A DNA stretch of 64,000 nucleotides from positions 62,001-126,000 of the forward strand of contig JAJUJC010000004.1 of assembly GCA_029267335.1 (NCBI GenBank), written 5' to 3'. The position numbers and the translations under genes were made by a program. This DNA is from Intestinibacillus massiliensis (GTDB taxonomy: Bacteria > Bacillota > Clostridia > Oscillospirales > Butyricicoccaceae). Positions 52,869-61,422 of the stretch are shown piece after piece. A model generated the notes under the pieces. The model saw nothing but the letters and a program-made list of their open reading frames with translations, did no database searches and was not told the origin of the DNA. Within the stretch, counting starts at the first letter, position 1; the number at the start of each line of letters is the position of its first letter.

Positions 52869-55259
52869 TCAGTCGCCGATATTGGCGCTGTTGGAAAATT
52901 CTACGGTGACGACCGTGCCCACGCCGACCTTGGTGCCGGCGACCGGACTTTGCTTTGCAGCGTTCGTCATATAGCCGGTCTGCTTGGTCGCGATACCGGT
53001 GCGCTTCATATACAGTCCCGCGCTTTGCAGACGGTCGAGCGCCTCCGCCGGAGACAGCCCGCGCACATCGGGTACGGAACGCTGTTCGCTCGACTTTGCG
53101 CCGCCGAGATAAACGACCGCACGCGCGGAGACTGGTACCTTTGCGCCCGAGGACGGTACCTGATCGGTGACCTTGTCGCCGCTTCCCACGAGCTTATATT
53201 CCATGCCCGCTTCCTTGAGCAGTTTTTCCGCTTCCTCGGCGGTCTTGCCGACAAGCGTCGGGGTCGTGATTTCGCGGCGATCCGCTTCTTCCTCGCTGTA
53301 GACCGCTTCCACGCCGAGATAGGGCAGCGCATCACTCATAACACGCGCGACGACCGGTGCCGCGACCGCACCGCCGCCATGCACCGCAGACTGCGGCAGA
53401 TCGGACACCGCGACGAGCACGATAATCTCGGGATCGTCCATCGGCGCAACGCCGATGAAAGACGCGGTGTAGCGATCCTCCGCATCACCCGGCTGCTTCT
53501 GGATCTCCGAGGTTGCGGTCTTGCCGCCGACCCGATACCCTGCCACATAGGCGTTTGCGCCCGTACCGCCCGAAACGACCTGCTCCATCGCCTGCCGCAT
53601 AAACGCGGAGGTATCCTCGGACACGACCTGACGCACAACGTTCGTACCAATCGTCTGCTTGACGTTGCCCTCGCTGTCGAGCACTTCCTTGACCATGTGC
53701 GGGGTCTTGAGTTTGCCGTCGTCCACGATTGCGTCGACCATCATGAGCATCTGCATCGGCGTGACCTGAAAGCGCTGTCCGAACGACGATACCGCAAGGT
53801 TCGAGGGGGTCTCGGTCAGCGACTTCTGCGTGAAGTATAGCGAGTTATTCGACGCCTCGCCGGGCAGGTCGATACCGGTCTTTTTGTTCAGTCCGAACGC
53901 GTCGAAATATTCATAGAAATTTGCCGGTCCGTTCTTGAAGGCAATTTGCATCATCGCAACGTTGCACGAGTTCATGAGCGTATGCATTAGATCCTCATCG
54001 CCGTGACCCGCGGTCTTCCAGCACTTGATGGGTTTGCCCCAGCCCGCGACCTTGAGCGAGCCACCGCAAAAGAAGTGATCGGACTGACTGACCGCCTGCG
54101 TTTCGACCGCGGACGCAACGTTCATGAGTTTGAACGTCGAGCCAGGCTCGTAGGTATCGGTGATGATCTTATTCTTCCACATCTTATACAGCTCGTTTGC
54201 ACGCTCCTTGGTCAGCAGATCCACGAGCTTTTCGTTCTGCTTATCGCTGTCGCTCAGATTCTGTGCGCCGCCCTCCTTGAGATAGGCTTCACTGATCGCA
54301 GCGGACACACCCTCGGCGGTCATCGCCTTGTTGATGTTGCTTTGCAGCTCGCCAAGCAGCTTCTCCGAGGTGATCTGCCGCGGCTGATTGAGGTCGAAGT
54401 CCGGCTTGTTCGCCATCGCAAGGATCTCGCCGGTCTTGACGTTCATGACGATGCCCGAAACGCCGCCGCGCGCCTGCGGATTGTCCTCCATCGCGGTCTC
54501 GAGATTTTTTTCGAGGAAATGCTGTACTGCCTCATCGATCGTCAGCACCACACTGCCGCCGTTTTCCGCCGTGATGTACTGCTCATACTCAAACGGCATG
54601 TCGCCGCCCTGCGCGTTGCGCGCCTGCACGACACGCCCCGCCGCGCCGCGCAGCACATCGTCGTATTGCGACTCGATGCCCCATGTGCCCTTGCCGTCGT
54701 CATCGACAAAACCGATGACCTGCGAAGCGAAGCTGCCGTAGGGATAATAGCGCTTGCTGTCCGGCTCGGTCGTCACGCCTGCGGCGCACTTTGCCGCACT
54801 GAGCGCCTCCTTGAGCGTCTTTAAAGTATCCTGCTCGACGCCTTTTTTGATGATCTCATAGCTGGACTTTTTCTGTACCTTTTTGAGTACCTTGTCATAG
54901 TCGAGGTCAAGCTGTTCCGCGAGGATCTTCGCGAGCTTTTGCTGCTGTTCCTCCTTGGTGACCTCCCCTTTTTTGATGACGTTTGCATCGAGCACAGTTT
55001 TCGGGCTGATGACGACCATTTCCGTGCCCGCGGACACAGCAAGCTCCTTCATGTTGCGGTCGTAGATCGTGCCGCGCTTGGGGGTGACGACGGTATCGCG
55101 CGTTTGCAGCGTCGTCGCCTGTTCCTGATAGAATTCATGTTGGATGACCTGCATATAGAACAGCCGAACCGCGACCATCGAAAAGCCCAGACCGGCCATC
55201 AGCGCAATCATGATACGGATGCGCTTTTTCATGCTGCTGTTCGGACCCTTAATGGGCAT
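52869..55259 (-). CDS. spoVD: class B penicillin-binding protein, SpoVD/PBP2 type, with PASTA domains
   Basis: A 796-residue transpeptidase: one N-terminal membrane helix (about 15-35), dimerisation domain (RGTIYDRNMKELA), transpeptidase domain with active-site Ser374 and Lys377 (EPGSTFKLMN), SCN (MNSCNVAMM) and the third motif as K580-T-A (GGKTATSE) instead of KTG, then two PASTA domains (about 660-796: TPTLVGKTAEEAEKLL and VPDVRGLSPAEALDRL). PASTA domains suggest either SpoVD or the division PBP2B; position before murE fits both. GGAGGAAG precedes ATG 55259. Confidence 0.93.
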   Translation of the reverse strand: MPIKGPNSSMKKRIRIMIALMAGLGFSMVAVRLFYMQVIQHEFYQEQATTLQTRDTVVTPKRGTIYDRNMKELAVSAGTEMVVISPKTVLDANVIKKGEVTKEEQQQKLAKILAEQLDLDYDKVLKKVQKKSSYEIIKKGVEQDTLKTLKEALSAAKCAAGVTTEPDSKRYYPYGSFASQVIGFVDDDGKGTWGIESQYDDVLRGAAGRVVQARNAQGGDMPFEYEQYITAENGGSVVLTIDEAVQHFLEKNLETAMEDNPQARGGVSGIVMNVKTGEILAMANKPDFDLNQPRQITSEKLLGELQSNINKAMTAEGVSAAISEAYLKEGGAQNLSDSDKQNEKLVDLLTKERANELYKMWKNKIITDTYEPGSTFKLMNVASAVETQAVSQSDHFFCGGSLKVAGWGKPIKCWKTAGHGDEDLMHTLMNSCNVAMMQIAFKNGPANFYEYFDAFGLNKKTGIDLPGEASNNSLYFTQKSLTETPSNLAVSSFGQRFQVTPMQMLMMVDAIVDDGKLKTPHMVKEVLDSEGNVKQTIGTNVVRQVVSEDTSAFMRQAMEQVVSGGTGANAYVAGYRVGGKTATSEIQKQPGDAEDRYTASFIGVAPMDDPEIIVLVAVSDLPQSAVHGGGAVAAPVVARVMSDALPYLGVEAVYSEEEADRREITTPTLVGKTAEEAEKLLKEAGMEYKLVGSGDKVTDQVPSSGAKVPVSARAVVYLGGAKSSEQRSVPDVRGLSPAEALDRLQSAGLYMKRTGIATKQTGYMTNAAKQSPVAGTKVGVGTVVTVEFSNSANIGD

Positions 55260-55372
55260 AGATTGCTTCCTCCTGCTCGCGTTTTGCGGACTGCGCGCCG
55301 CATGACGGAAAAGAGGGAGTCAGAAATGTCTCCACCTCTCACTCCCGCTTTCTGTATATCTTATTCTGGATG

Positions 55373-55861
55373 TCAGCCGAGATATTCCAAGATCGCATTG
55401 AAGCTCTTGACCAGCCCGGAGATCGCGCCGTGCAGGCTGCCGTTCTGCCGAGAGACTTCGATACGGTCCGGATTCGCCATCTCGATGTACTCGATCTGAT
55501 TTACGTCCATTTTGACCATACCAAGCTTGTTTTGCGCATACTGCTCGATATAACTCAGGCTCAGGGTGCGATCCTGCTGTGCCTTGAGCGAAACATATTC
55601 GCTGCTCAGCGTTTCGACCTGTCCCTCCTTCTGGGATACCTCGCGGGTCAGGCGGGTCAGAGTCATCTGACTATAGAGGATCGCGCCGGCGATCGACAGC
55701 ACCAACGCAACGCACAAAAGCTGCTGTGCGCGCGCCGCGCCCATATGACGTTTTGTCCGCGGTCGTACAACGCGCAGGGGCTGTGACTGCACCTGCTGTA
55801 CGGCTGCATGTTCCTCCCGATACGCGACGCTTTCGCGAGATGCACGCGGCTTCCTTGCCAA
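55373..55861 (-). CDS. ftsL: FtsL-type division protein
   Basis: A 162-residue single-span coiled-coil protein: basic cytoplasmic N-terminus (1-45), membrane helix (about 47-65), coiled coil (about 66-98, LTRLTREVSQKEGQVETLSSEYVSLKAQQD) and a short C-terminal segment with YAQNKLGMVKMDVNQIEYIE, typical of FtsL/DivIC. Start TTG 55861 follows GGAGGGGGG at proper distance. Location between rsmH and spoVD is the canonical ftsL place. Sequence conservation of this family is poor, so the name relies on context. Confidence 0.85.
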   Translation of the reverse strand: MARKPRASRESVAYREEHAAVQQVQSQPLRVVRPRTKRHMGAARAQQLLCVALVLSIAGAILYSQMTLTRLTREVSQKEGQVETLSSEYVSLKAQQDRTLSLSYIEQYAQNKLGMVKMDVNQIEYIEMANPDRIEVSRQNGSLHGAISGLVKSFNAILEYLG

Positions 55862-55889
55862 TGGTATCCCCCCTCCTCAAGCGATGTGG

Positions 55890-56843
55890 TTAAACTTCAG
55901 TGGTCGATGCCAGCTTTTCACATACGCGCAGCTTGGCGCTGCGGGCGCGCGGGTTCGTGGTCAGTTCGCTGTCGTCCGGCACGATGGGCTTGCGCGTGAC
56001 GATTTTGATGCTCGGCTTTTTTCCGCACACGCACACCGGGAAATCGCGCGGGCAGGTACACCCTTGTGCCGCGTGCTGAAACGCATTTTTGACGATACGG
56101 TCTTCGAGCGAGTGAAAGGTGATGACCGCAAGTCTCCCCCCCGGGGACAGGCAGTCAATCGCCTTTTCCATCGCCTCGCGCACCGCGCCGAGTTCATCGT
56201 TGACCGCGATACGGATCGCCTGAAACGATCGTTTTGCGGGATGTTGCTTTTCTCTCAGCGCCTTTGCGGGCATTGCGCTGCGGATTACCGATACTAGCTC
56301 GAGTGTTGTCTCGATGGGCTTGTCCGCACGCACACGCTCGATCGCCGCCGCGATGAGGGGCGCATACCGTTCCTCTCCGTATTCAAAGAGGATCTTGCGG
56401 ATGTCTTCGCGGCTCCAGTGGTTGACGACGTCAAAGGCGGTCAATCCCTGCTGCCGGTCCATACGCATATCGAGCGGTGCGTCCTGCATGTAGGAAAAGC
56501 CGCGTTCAGCATGGTCGAGCTGCGGCGAGGAAACGCCGAGATCGAACAGGATGCCGTCCGCCGCGGTAAAACCGTTTGCCGCAAGCACGCTGTCGAGCGC
56601 ACGAAAATCGCTTTTGTTGAGACTGACCCGTGTAGCGACCGATGCAAGGCGCGTGCGCGCGTTTTCGAGCGCTTCGTCGTCACGGTCGATGCACAGCAGC
56701 TTGCCGGCGTCCGACAGGTGCTGCGCAATATGCAGCGAGTGTCCCGCGCCGCCGAGCGTCGCGTCGATGTACACCCCGTTTGGCTTGATTTCGAGTGCGT
56801 CCAGACACTCTTGCAGCAGGATCGACTCATGCTGGAATTCCAT
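55890..56843 (-). CDS. rsmH: 16S rRNA m4C1402 methyltransferase RsmH
   Basis: A 317-residue SAM-dependent methyltransferase. HESILLQECLDAL, the SAM loop DATLGGAGHSLHIAQ, FDLGVSSPQLDHAERGFSYMQDAPLDMRMD and the C-terminal ITFHSLEDRIVKNAF are conserved. It acts on the ribosomal P site, though encoded in the division cluster between mraZ and ftsL as usual. Confidence 0.98.
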   Translation of the reverse strand: MEFQHESILLQECLDALEIKPNGVYIDATLGGAGHSLHIAQHLSDAGKLLCIDRDDEALENARTRLASVATRVSLNKSDFRALDSVLAANGFTAADGILFDLGVSSPQLDHAERGFSYMQDAPLDMRMDRQQGLTAFDVVNHWSREDIRKILFEYGEERYAPLIAAAIERVRADKPIETTLELVSVIRSAMPAKALREKQHPAKRSFQAIRIAVNDELGAVREAMEKAIDCLSPGGRLAVITFHSLEDRIVKNAFQHAAQGCTCPRDFPVCVCGKKPSIKIVTRKPIVPDDSELTTNPRARSAKLRVCEKLASTTEV

Positions 56844-56869
56844 ATTGCCTGTCCTGCCTTTCTGTACTG

Positions 56870-57286
56870 TTAAAAACCGATGTCCTCCATCGCCTGCGCG
56901 ACGTTTTCGGTCGTGATGTTGCCGTTATATTCGTCCCAGCGCGCGCTGTCCCAGATCTCCGCGCGACCGGAAACGCCGATGATGGCGACCTCCTTTTGCA
57001 GACCGGCATAGGCACGCAGGTTTGCGGGAAGCAACACGCGTCCTTGGCTGTCCAGTTCGGAGTCCGCAGCGGCGGAAAAGAAAAAACGCTGCAGATCGCG
57101 GGACTTGCTCATGGGCAGCGCGCGGATCTTGTCTTCGAGCACACGCCAACCGTCCATCGGATAGACAAACAGGCAGCCGTCCAGCCCTTTTGTGACCACA
57201 AAGTGCTCGCCCAGTTCTTCGCGTAGCTTTGCAGGGACAATGACGCGGCCCTTGGCGTCGATCGCATGCCGATATTCGCCTTTCAC
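56870..57286 (-). CDS. mraZ: transcriptional regulator MraZ
   Basis: A 138-residue protein with two SpoVT/AbrB-like repeats: KGEYRHAIDAKGRVIVPAKLREELG and DSQGRVLLPANLRAYAGLQKEV (DxxGR in each). MraZ rings bind direct repeats upstream and control the dcw cluster. Start GTG 57286 has GGAGGGG six bases upstream and matches family length; the longer frame covers the operator and promoter. First gene of the cluster. Confidence 0.96.
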   Translation of the reverse strand: MKGEYRHAIDAKGRVIVPAKLREELGEHFVVTKGLDGCLFVYPMDGWRVLEDKIRALPMSKSRDLQRFFFSAAADSELDSQGRVLLPANLRAYAGLQKEVAIIGVSGRAEIWDSARWDEYNGNITTENVAQAMEDIGF

Positions 57287-57318
57287 AGCCGTCCCCTCCG
57301 TCCCGCTTGTGCGCACGG

Positions 57319-57348
57319 ATGCAACACTTTGCACCACTTTCCACCACT
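57319..57348 (-). promoter_or_regulatory. MraZ operator: three 10-bp direct repeats
   Basis: Minus-strand AGTGGTGGAA, AGTGGTGCAA and AGTGTTGCAT follow one another with no gap, giving a GTGG/GTGT core every 10 bases, directly downstream of the -10. This is the known layout of MraZ boxes. Confidence 0.85.
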
Positions 57349-57356
57349 CTGTTTTT

Positions 57357-57385
57357 ATTATACTGTAGCTGGTTTTTGATTGCAA
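57357..57385 (-). promoter_or_regulatory. sigma-A promoter of the dcw cluster
   Basis: Minus-strand TTGCAA (57380-57385), 17-base spacer, TATAAT (57357-57362). Confidence 0.85.
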
Positions 57386-57514
57386 GCAATTCTTCAATTT
57401 TCTTGTGCAAAAAAACGCCTTTTTTTTGCATTATTCACAAGTTTTCCGGATTTTCAAACGCTTGTTCTTATTTTTGTCCATTTCTCTTTATTCCTTTTGT
57501 TGGAAGTTTTATGC

Positions 57515-57545
57515 AAAAAAAAGCCGGAGGTTTGCACCTCCGGAC
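57515..57545 (-). terminator. terminator of the coaD-coiled-coil unit
   Basis: Minus-strand CCGGAGGTGCA and CAAACCTCCGG stem followed by T8, just upstream of the dcw promoter region. Confidence 0.85.
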
Positions 57546-57554
57546 GATGATCGC

Positions 57555-58010
57555 TTACTTTGCGGCAGATTTGAACCGTGCACGGGCGTTCTTCACTTCT
57601 TCCAGTGAGAGCGCGACCGCTTCCTCCGCGCGCTTGAGGGTGTCTTCGCAGTATTCGTTTGCCACGCGGCGCAGTTCGCGTGCCTGGATCTCCGCATTAC
57701 CGAGGATCTCCTTGGCTTTGCGGCGCGCCGCCTGCACGATCTCGGCTTCGCTGACCTGAATGCGCGCGGTTTCCTCCGCCTGTTTGCGGATGGCTTCCGC
57801 CTCACGCTTGCCCGCAGCGACCAGATCGTTGCGCTTATCCACAATATCCTTCGCCATGCGAAGTTCACTGGGCAGAGTCGTGCGCAGTTCATCGAGCAGG
57901 TCCAGTGCACGGTCGCGCTCAATGACGCACTTTTCGCCGCCGAGCGGCATCGCCCACGCATCCTGCACCATATTGTACAGACTGTTTACGATTTCTTCTA
58001 GCTGTGCCAT
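57555..58010 (-). CDS. coiled-coil protein downstream of coaD
   Basis: A 151-residue, almost wholly helical charged protein. Residues about 60-145 form a continuous Ala/Glu/Lys/Arg-rich coiled coil (AGKREAEAIRKQAEETARIQVSE...) like those of DivIVA tails or F-type ATPase b subunits, but no membrane helix or DivIVA head is present. It starts 13 bases inside the end of coaD, so it is translationally coupled. Function unknown; a structural or division-associated role is only a guess based on the neighbouring dcw cluster. Confidence 0.7.
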   Translation of the reverse strand: MAQLEEIVNSLYNMVQDAWAMPLGGEKCVIERDRALDLLDELRTTLPSELRMAKDIVDKRNDLVAAGKREAEAIRKQAEETARIQVSEAEIVQAARRKAKEILGNAEIQARELRRVANEYCEDTLKRAEEAVALSLEEVKNARARFKSAAK

Positions 58011-58498
58011 TTGTCATCATCCTTTCTCATGCGTGCGGCGATCTCTTCCTCCAGTTCGGGCGGCACAAAATCCCTGATGCTTCCGCCGTGGCATGCGATG
58101 TCTTTCACCATTGAGGAGCTGAGGAACATGTGCTGCGCGCTCGTCATCAGGAACACCGTGTCGATCTCGGGGTTGAGCTTGCGGTTGCCGAGTGCGAGCT
58201 GAAATTCATACTCAAAATCCGATACCGCGCGCAGTCCTTTGACGATCGCGCATGCATTCTTACGCCGTGCATACTCTGCAAGCAGGTCGTCCGTGCCGTC
58301 GATCTCGACGTTCGACAGATGCGTGGTCGTGCGGCGCAGGAATTCCATGCGCTCCTCGCAGGAAAAGCTCGGGCGCTTTGCGCCGTTGTGCATGACCGCC
58401 ACGATCAGGCGGTCGAACAGCTTTGAGGCGCGTTCGACCACGTCGAGATGCCCCAGGGTGACCGGGTCGAAGCTGCCCGGATAGATTCCAATTCTCAT
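57998..58498 (-). CDS. coaD: phosphopantetheine adenylyltransferase
   Basis: A 166-residue nucleotidyltransferase catalysing the penultimate step of coenzyme A synthesis (4'-phosphopantetheine + ATP to dephospho-CoA). YPGSFDPVTLGHLDVVERA with the T/HxGH motif, VKGLRAVSDFEYEFQLALGNRKL and the C-terminal MFLSSSMVKDIACHGGSIRDFVPPELEE are all typical. It follows rsmD by 11 bases, a common rsmD-coaD pair. Confidence 0.98.
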   Translation of the reverse strand: MRIGIYPGSFDPVTLGHLDVVERASKLFDRLIVAVMHNGAKRPSFSCEERMEFLRRTTTHLSNVEIDGTDDLLAEYARRKNACAIVKGLRAVSDFEYEFQLALGNRKLNPEIDTVFLMTSAQHMFLSSSMVKDIACHGGSIRDFVPPELEEEIAARMRKDDDKWHS

Positions 58499-58509
58499 AT
58501 ACGTTCCAA

Positions 58510-59055
58510 TTACGTCTCTTCCGCCGGGTGCAGCAGCGTAATGAGGATGCCCCCGTAACGGTACTCTTTACCGCGAGAAAAACCGGTTTCCCATTTGTCT
58601 TCCACGGCGCTTTCGCATATTATTATACCATCAGACGACAAAATGTCAAACCTTTCTATGGCGTGGAGCGCATTTTCCAGAAGTCTCCCGCCATAGGGTG
58701 GATCGAGGAAGATCATGTCGTAACTGTGGGGCTTTACCTGCGCGAGAAACGCGGGAAAATCGCCTCCGTGCACCTTTGCACGATCCTCCACGCGCGCACC
58801 GCGCAGGTTTTTCTCGATGATCGCACGCGCGCTCTTGTCCATATCGACAAAATCCGCGTGTGCCGCGCCGCGCGACAGCGCCTCGATGCCGAGCTGCCCC
58901 GTGCCTGCGAACAGATCGAGCACGCGCGCACCGCGGCAGCGCATCTGGATGATATTGAACACCGATTCCTTGACGCGGTCGGTCGTCGGACGGGTTTTCA
59001 TGCCGGGCACGGGCAAAAGCTGCTTACCGCGCGCGGTGCCGGAAATCACTCGCAT
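58510..59055 (-). CDS. rsmD: 16S rRNA m2G966 methyltransferase RsmD
   Basis: A 181-residue Rossmann methyltransferase. It starts MRVISGTARGKQL, with RPTTDRVKESVFNII, SAM-binding VLDLFAGTGQLGIEALSRGA and the catalytic NPPY-class motif as DPPY (FLDPPYGG). ATG 59055 has GGAGGAG seven bases upstream; the longer frame runs into uvrC. Four bases separate it from the uvrC stop, so the genes are coupled. Confidence 0.96.
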   Translation of the reverse strand: MRVISGTARGKQLLPVPGMKTRPTTDRVKESVFNIIQMRCRGARVLDLFAGTGQLGIEALSRGAAHADFVDMDKSARAIIEKNLRGARVEDRAKVHGGDFPAFLAQVKPHSYDMIFLDPPYGGRLLENALHAIERFDILSSDGIIICESAVEDKWETGFSRGKEYRYGGILITLLHPAEET

Positions 59056-59059
59056 ATCG

Positions 59060-60889
59060 TCACTCCTCCTTGTGAAAAAACGCATAGACCGCGTCTGCGA
59101 CCTGTGCCGGCACGACCAGACGCAGTTGCTCCGGACTTGCCTGTCGAATATTCTCAATGCTCTTAAAGTGCTTGAGCAGCTCCGCACGCCGCTTATCGCC
59201 CACGCCCTCGATCTTGTCGAGCGTCGAGCCACGCACGGTCTTGCCCGTCAGCTTTCGGTTATAGGTGATTGCGAAGCGGTGCACCTCCTCCTGCATGCGT
59301 CCGATGAGCGCAAACACCGCGGGCACGGTCGAAATGCCAAACTCCCGTCCGTCGGGCGCGACCAGACCGCGCGTGCGATGGTGATCGTCCTTGACCATGC
59401 CGAAGCACGGCGTCGTCAGACCGAAGCTGTTCAGCACCTCTTTTGCAATGCGCACATGTCCCAAGCCGCCGTCGATCAGGAACGCATCGGGCAGGGGTGC
59501 GAACTTTTCGTCGCCGTCGACATAGCGCTGCACGCGGCGTGTGAGCATTTCGCGCATGGAGGCGTAGTCGTCCTGTCCCTGCGCCGCGACCTCGATCTTG
59601 AATTTGCGGTAGCGGCTCTTCTTGGGCTGCGCGTTTTCAAACACGATCATCGAACCGACCGTGCCTTCGCCCGCAAAGTTGGAAATATCGTATGCTTCGA
59701 GCAGTACGGGCGGCGTATCCAGTCCGATCATACCTTGCAGCAGTTCGAGCGACTTGAGCCGCCGCTCCTGTCCGGTCTCAATGCGCGCGATCTCCTCCGC
59801 CGCATTTTTCTCCGCGAGCCGCACGAGATCGTGCCGTTTGCCGCGCTGTGGCACGGCAAGCTCGACCTTGCGCGCCGCGATCGACGCGAGAAACTCCGCC
59901 ACCGCGTCGCTGTCCTCAATGTCCGCGGAAAGCAGCACTGTGCGCGGTACTGCCTGCCGCAGCGCATAATACTGCTTGAGGAAATCCCCCAGCACCTCGC
60001 CCGCATCCGCCTGTGTCACGCCGTCGATGACCGTGTAATCCTTGTCCTGCAGGCTGCCGCCCAGATAGTGCAGCGCGACGACGCAGCCGCGCGTCTGCCC
60101 CTGTACGAACGCGAGCACATCCAAATCCGCAAAGCTGCCCGCGACCACCTTTTGCCGTTCCCCGAGCGTCTGCACCGCGCGCAAGCGGTCGCGCAGCATC
60201 GCCGCACGCTCGAATTGCAGCGCTTCGGAGGCTTCGAGCATCGCGGCTTCGACCTCGCGCGCAAGCCCCTTGAAGTTGCCCTCGAGCAGCGCGGTCGCCT
60301 GCGCGACGAGATCGGCATATTCCTCGGGCGATACCTTGCCCGTGCACGGTGCAACGCACCGCCCCATGTGCAGGTACAGACAAGGGCGTTCCCTGCCGAT
60401 GTCGCGCGGGAAGCGTCGACGGCAGGTCTTGAGTTTGAGCGCTTCGCTGATCGTGTCGATCGCCTGCCGCGCGGCGCGGCGGCTGGAATACGGCCCGAAA
60501 TAGCGGTCTGCGTCTGCGACCGGTTTCGCGACGATGGTAAATTCCGGATACGGCTGCGAAGTCGTCACGCGGATATACGGATAACCCTTGTCATCCTTTA
60601 ACAAAATATTGTACTTTGGTTTGTACTTTTTGATCATCGAATTTTCGAGTACGAGCGCTTCAAACTCGGATTCGGTGACGATGATGTCGAAGTCGTTGAT
60701 CTGTGAGACCATGCGGCGGGTCTTGGGCGTCATGCCCGCGGGGCTTTGAAAATAGCTTGTGACACGGTTTTTGAGTGCCTTCGCCTTGCCGACGTAGATG
60801 ACCTGCCCCGCCGCGTTTTTCATGATATACACGCCCGGCTCATAGGGCAGACTGAGCACGCGCGCCTTGAGTTCTTCGTAGCTGGGCAT
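59060..60889 (-). CDS. uvrC: excinuclease ABC subunit C
   Basis: A 609-residue nucleotide-excision-repair nuclease. GIY-YIG domain (PGVYIMKNAAGQVIYVGKAKALKNRVTSYF, 3' incision), a UVR/UvrB-binding helix pair (about 200-235), an RNase H-like domain (about 375-530, with YDISNFAGEGTVGSMIVFENA and DAFLIDGGLGHVRIA for 5' incision) and C-terminal tandem helix-hairpin-helix (EGVGDKRRAELLKHFKSIENIRQAS). ATG 60889 is six bases after GGAGG; a GTG two codons upstream is less well placed. Confidence 0.98.
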   Translation of the reverse strand: MPSYEELKARVLSLPYEPGVYIMKNAAGQVIYVGKAKALKNRVTSYFQSPAGMTPKTRRMVSQINDFDIIVTESEFEALVLENSMIKKYKPKYNILLKDDKGYPYIRVTTSQPYPEFTIVAKPVADADRYFGPYSSRRAARQAIDTISEALKLKTCRRRFPRDIGRERPCLYLHMGRCVAPCTGKVSPEEYADLVAQATALLEGNFKGLAREVEAAMLEASEALQFERAAMLRDRLRAVQTLGERQKVVAGSFADLDVLAFVQGQTRGCVVALHYLGGSLQDKDYTVIDGVTQADAGEVLGDFLKQYYALRQAVPRTVLLSADIEDSDAVAEFLASIAARKVELAVPQRGKRHDLVRLAEKNAAEEIARIETGQERRLKSLELLQGMIGLDTPPVLLEAYDISNFAGEGTVGSMIVFENAQPKKSRYRKFKIEVAAQGQDDYASMREMLTRRVQRYVDGDEKFAPLPDAFLIDGGLGHVRIAKEVLNSFGLTTPCFGMVKDDHHRTRGLVAPDGREFGISTVPAVFALIGRMQEEVHRFAITYNRKLTGKTVRGSTLDKIEGVGDKRRAELLKHFKSIENIRQASPEQLRLVVPAQVADAVYAFFHKEE

Positions 60890-60907
60890 GTGCACCCTCC
60901 ATTACGA

Positions 60908-60938
60908 CAAAAAGCACCGCTTATTCGGCGGTGCTTTC
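60908..60938 (-). terminator. terminator after the HPr-like gene
   Basis: Minus-strand AAAGCACCGCC and GGCGGTGCTTT-type stem (GCACCGC/GCGGTGC) followed by T5. Confidence 0.85.
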
Positions 60939-60954
60939 GTGTGTTCCCGGTAAA

Positions 60955-61218
60955 TTAGTCGGTAAAGTTGGACGTAATCAGCTCGACCAGCGCGCCAACT
61001 GCCTCTTCCTCGTCCGGACCGTCCGCGATCAGGTTGATCGTGGTGCCCTTGGTGATACCGAGGGACAGGATACCGAGCAGGCTCTTCGCGTTCACGCGGC
61101 GCTCTTCCTTTTCAACCAGGATCGTGCTCTTGAATTCGTTTGCTTTCTGGATGAAGAAAGTTGCCGGTCTTGCATACAGACCTACCTGATTGGTTACCTG
61201 CACTTCTTTAGAAAACAT
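60955..61218 (-). CDS. HPr-like protein with Tyr15 in place of His15 (Crh-like)
   Basis: An 87-residue HPr fold. The site that in HPr is phosphorylated by enzyme I (His15 in GLHARPA) is Tyr15 here (VGLYARPATFF), while the HPr-kinase site Ser46 is kept (VNAKSLLGILSLGI). This is the logic of Crh: no phosphotransfer to sugars, but a possible CcpA co-repressor when Ser46 is phosphorylated. Neither hprK nor whiA, its usual partners, is in this window. Own promoter (61268-61296) and terminator. A truly PTS-inactive role is inferred from the one residue. Confidence 0.85.
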   Translation of the reverse strand: MFSKEVQVTNQVGLYARPATFFIQKANEFKSTILVEKEERRVNAKSLLGILSLGITKGTTINLIADGPDEEEAVGALVELITSNFTD

Positions 61219-61267
61219 ATCTGCATCGCTCCTATAACTCTAATTCATTACAGTTTAATATGCATAT

Positions 61268-61296
61268 AGAATACCTTTTTTTTGGCGGTTCGTCAA
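61268..61296 (-). promoter_or_regulatory. sigma-A promoter of the HPr-like gene
   Basis: Minus-strand TTGACG (61291-61296), 17-base spacer, TATTCT (61268-61273). Between this and the mutS2 stop (61297-61422) nothing else was recognised. Confidence 0.7.
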
Positions 61297-61422
61297 TAGT
61301 GATTTTGGGACTGGCTCGGCGTTAAGCGAAAAAAATCGACCAAAAAACCGTCTTTTTTCTGCCACAATGCTATATTACACACTTTTTCAGTGTTGCCGCA
61401 GATTCTTTCTGTTGATTTTGCC

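Noticed and set aside
55300-55360. terminator between ftsL and spoVD
   Set aside because: A six-base stem GGGAGT/ACTCCC with an 18-base loop and short T run is too weak; the cluster is expected to be co-transcribed.
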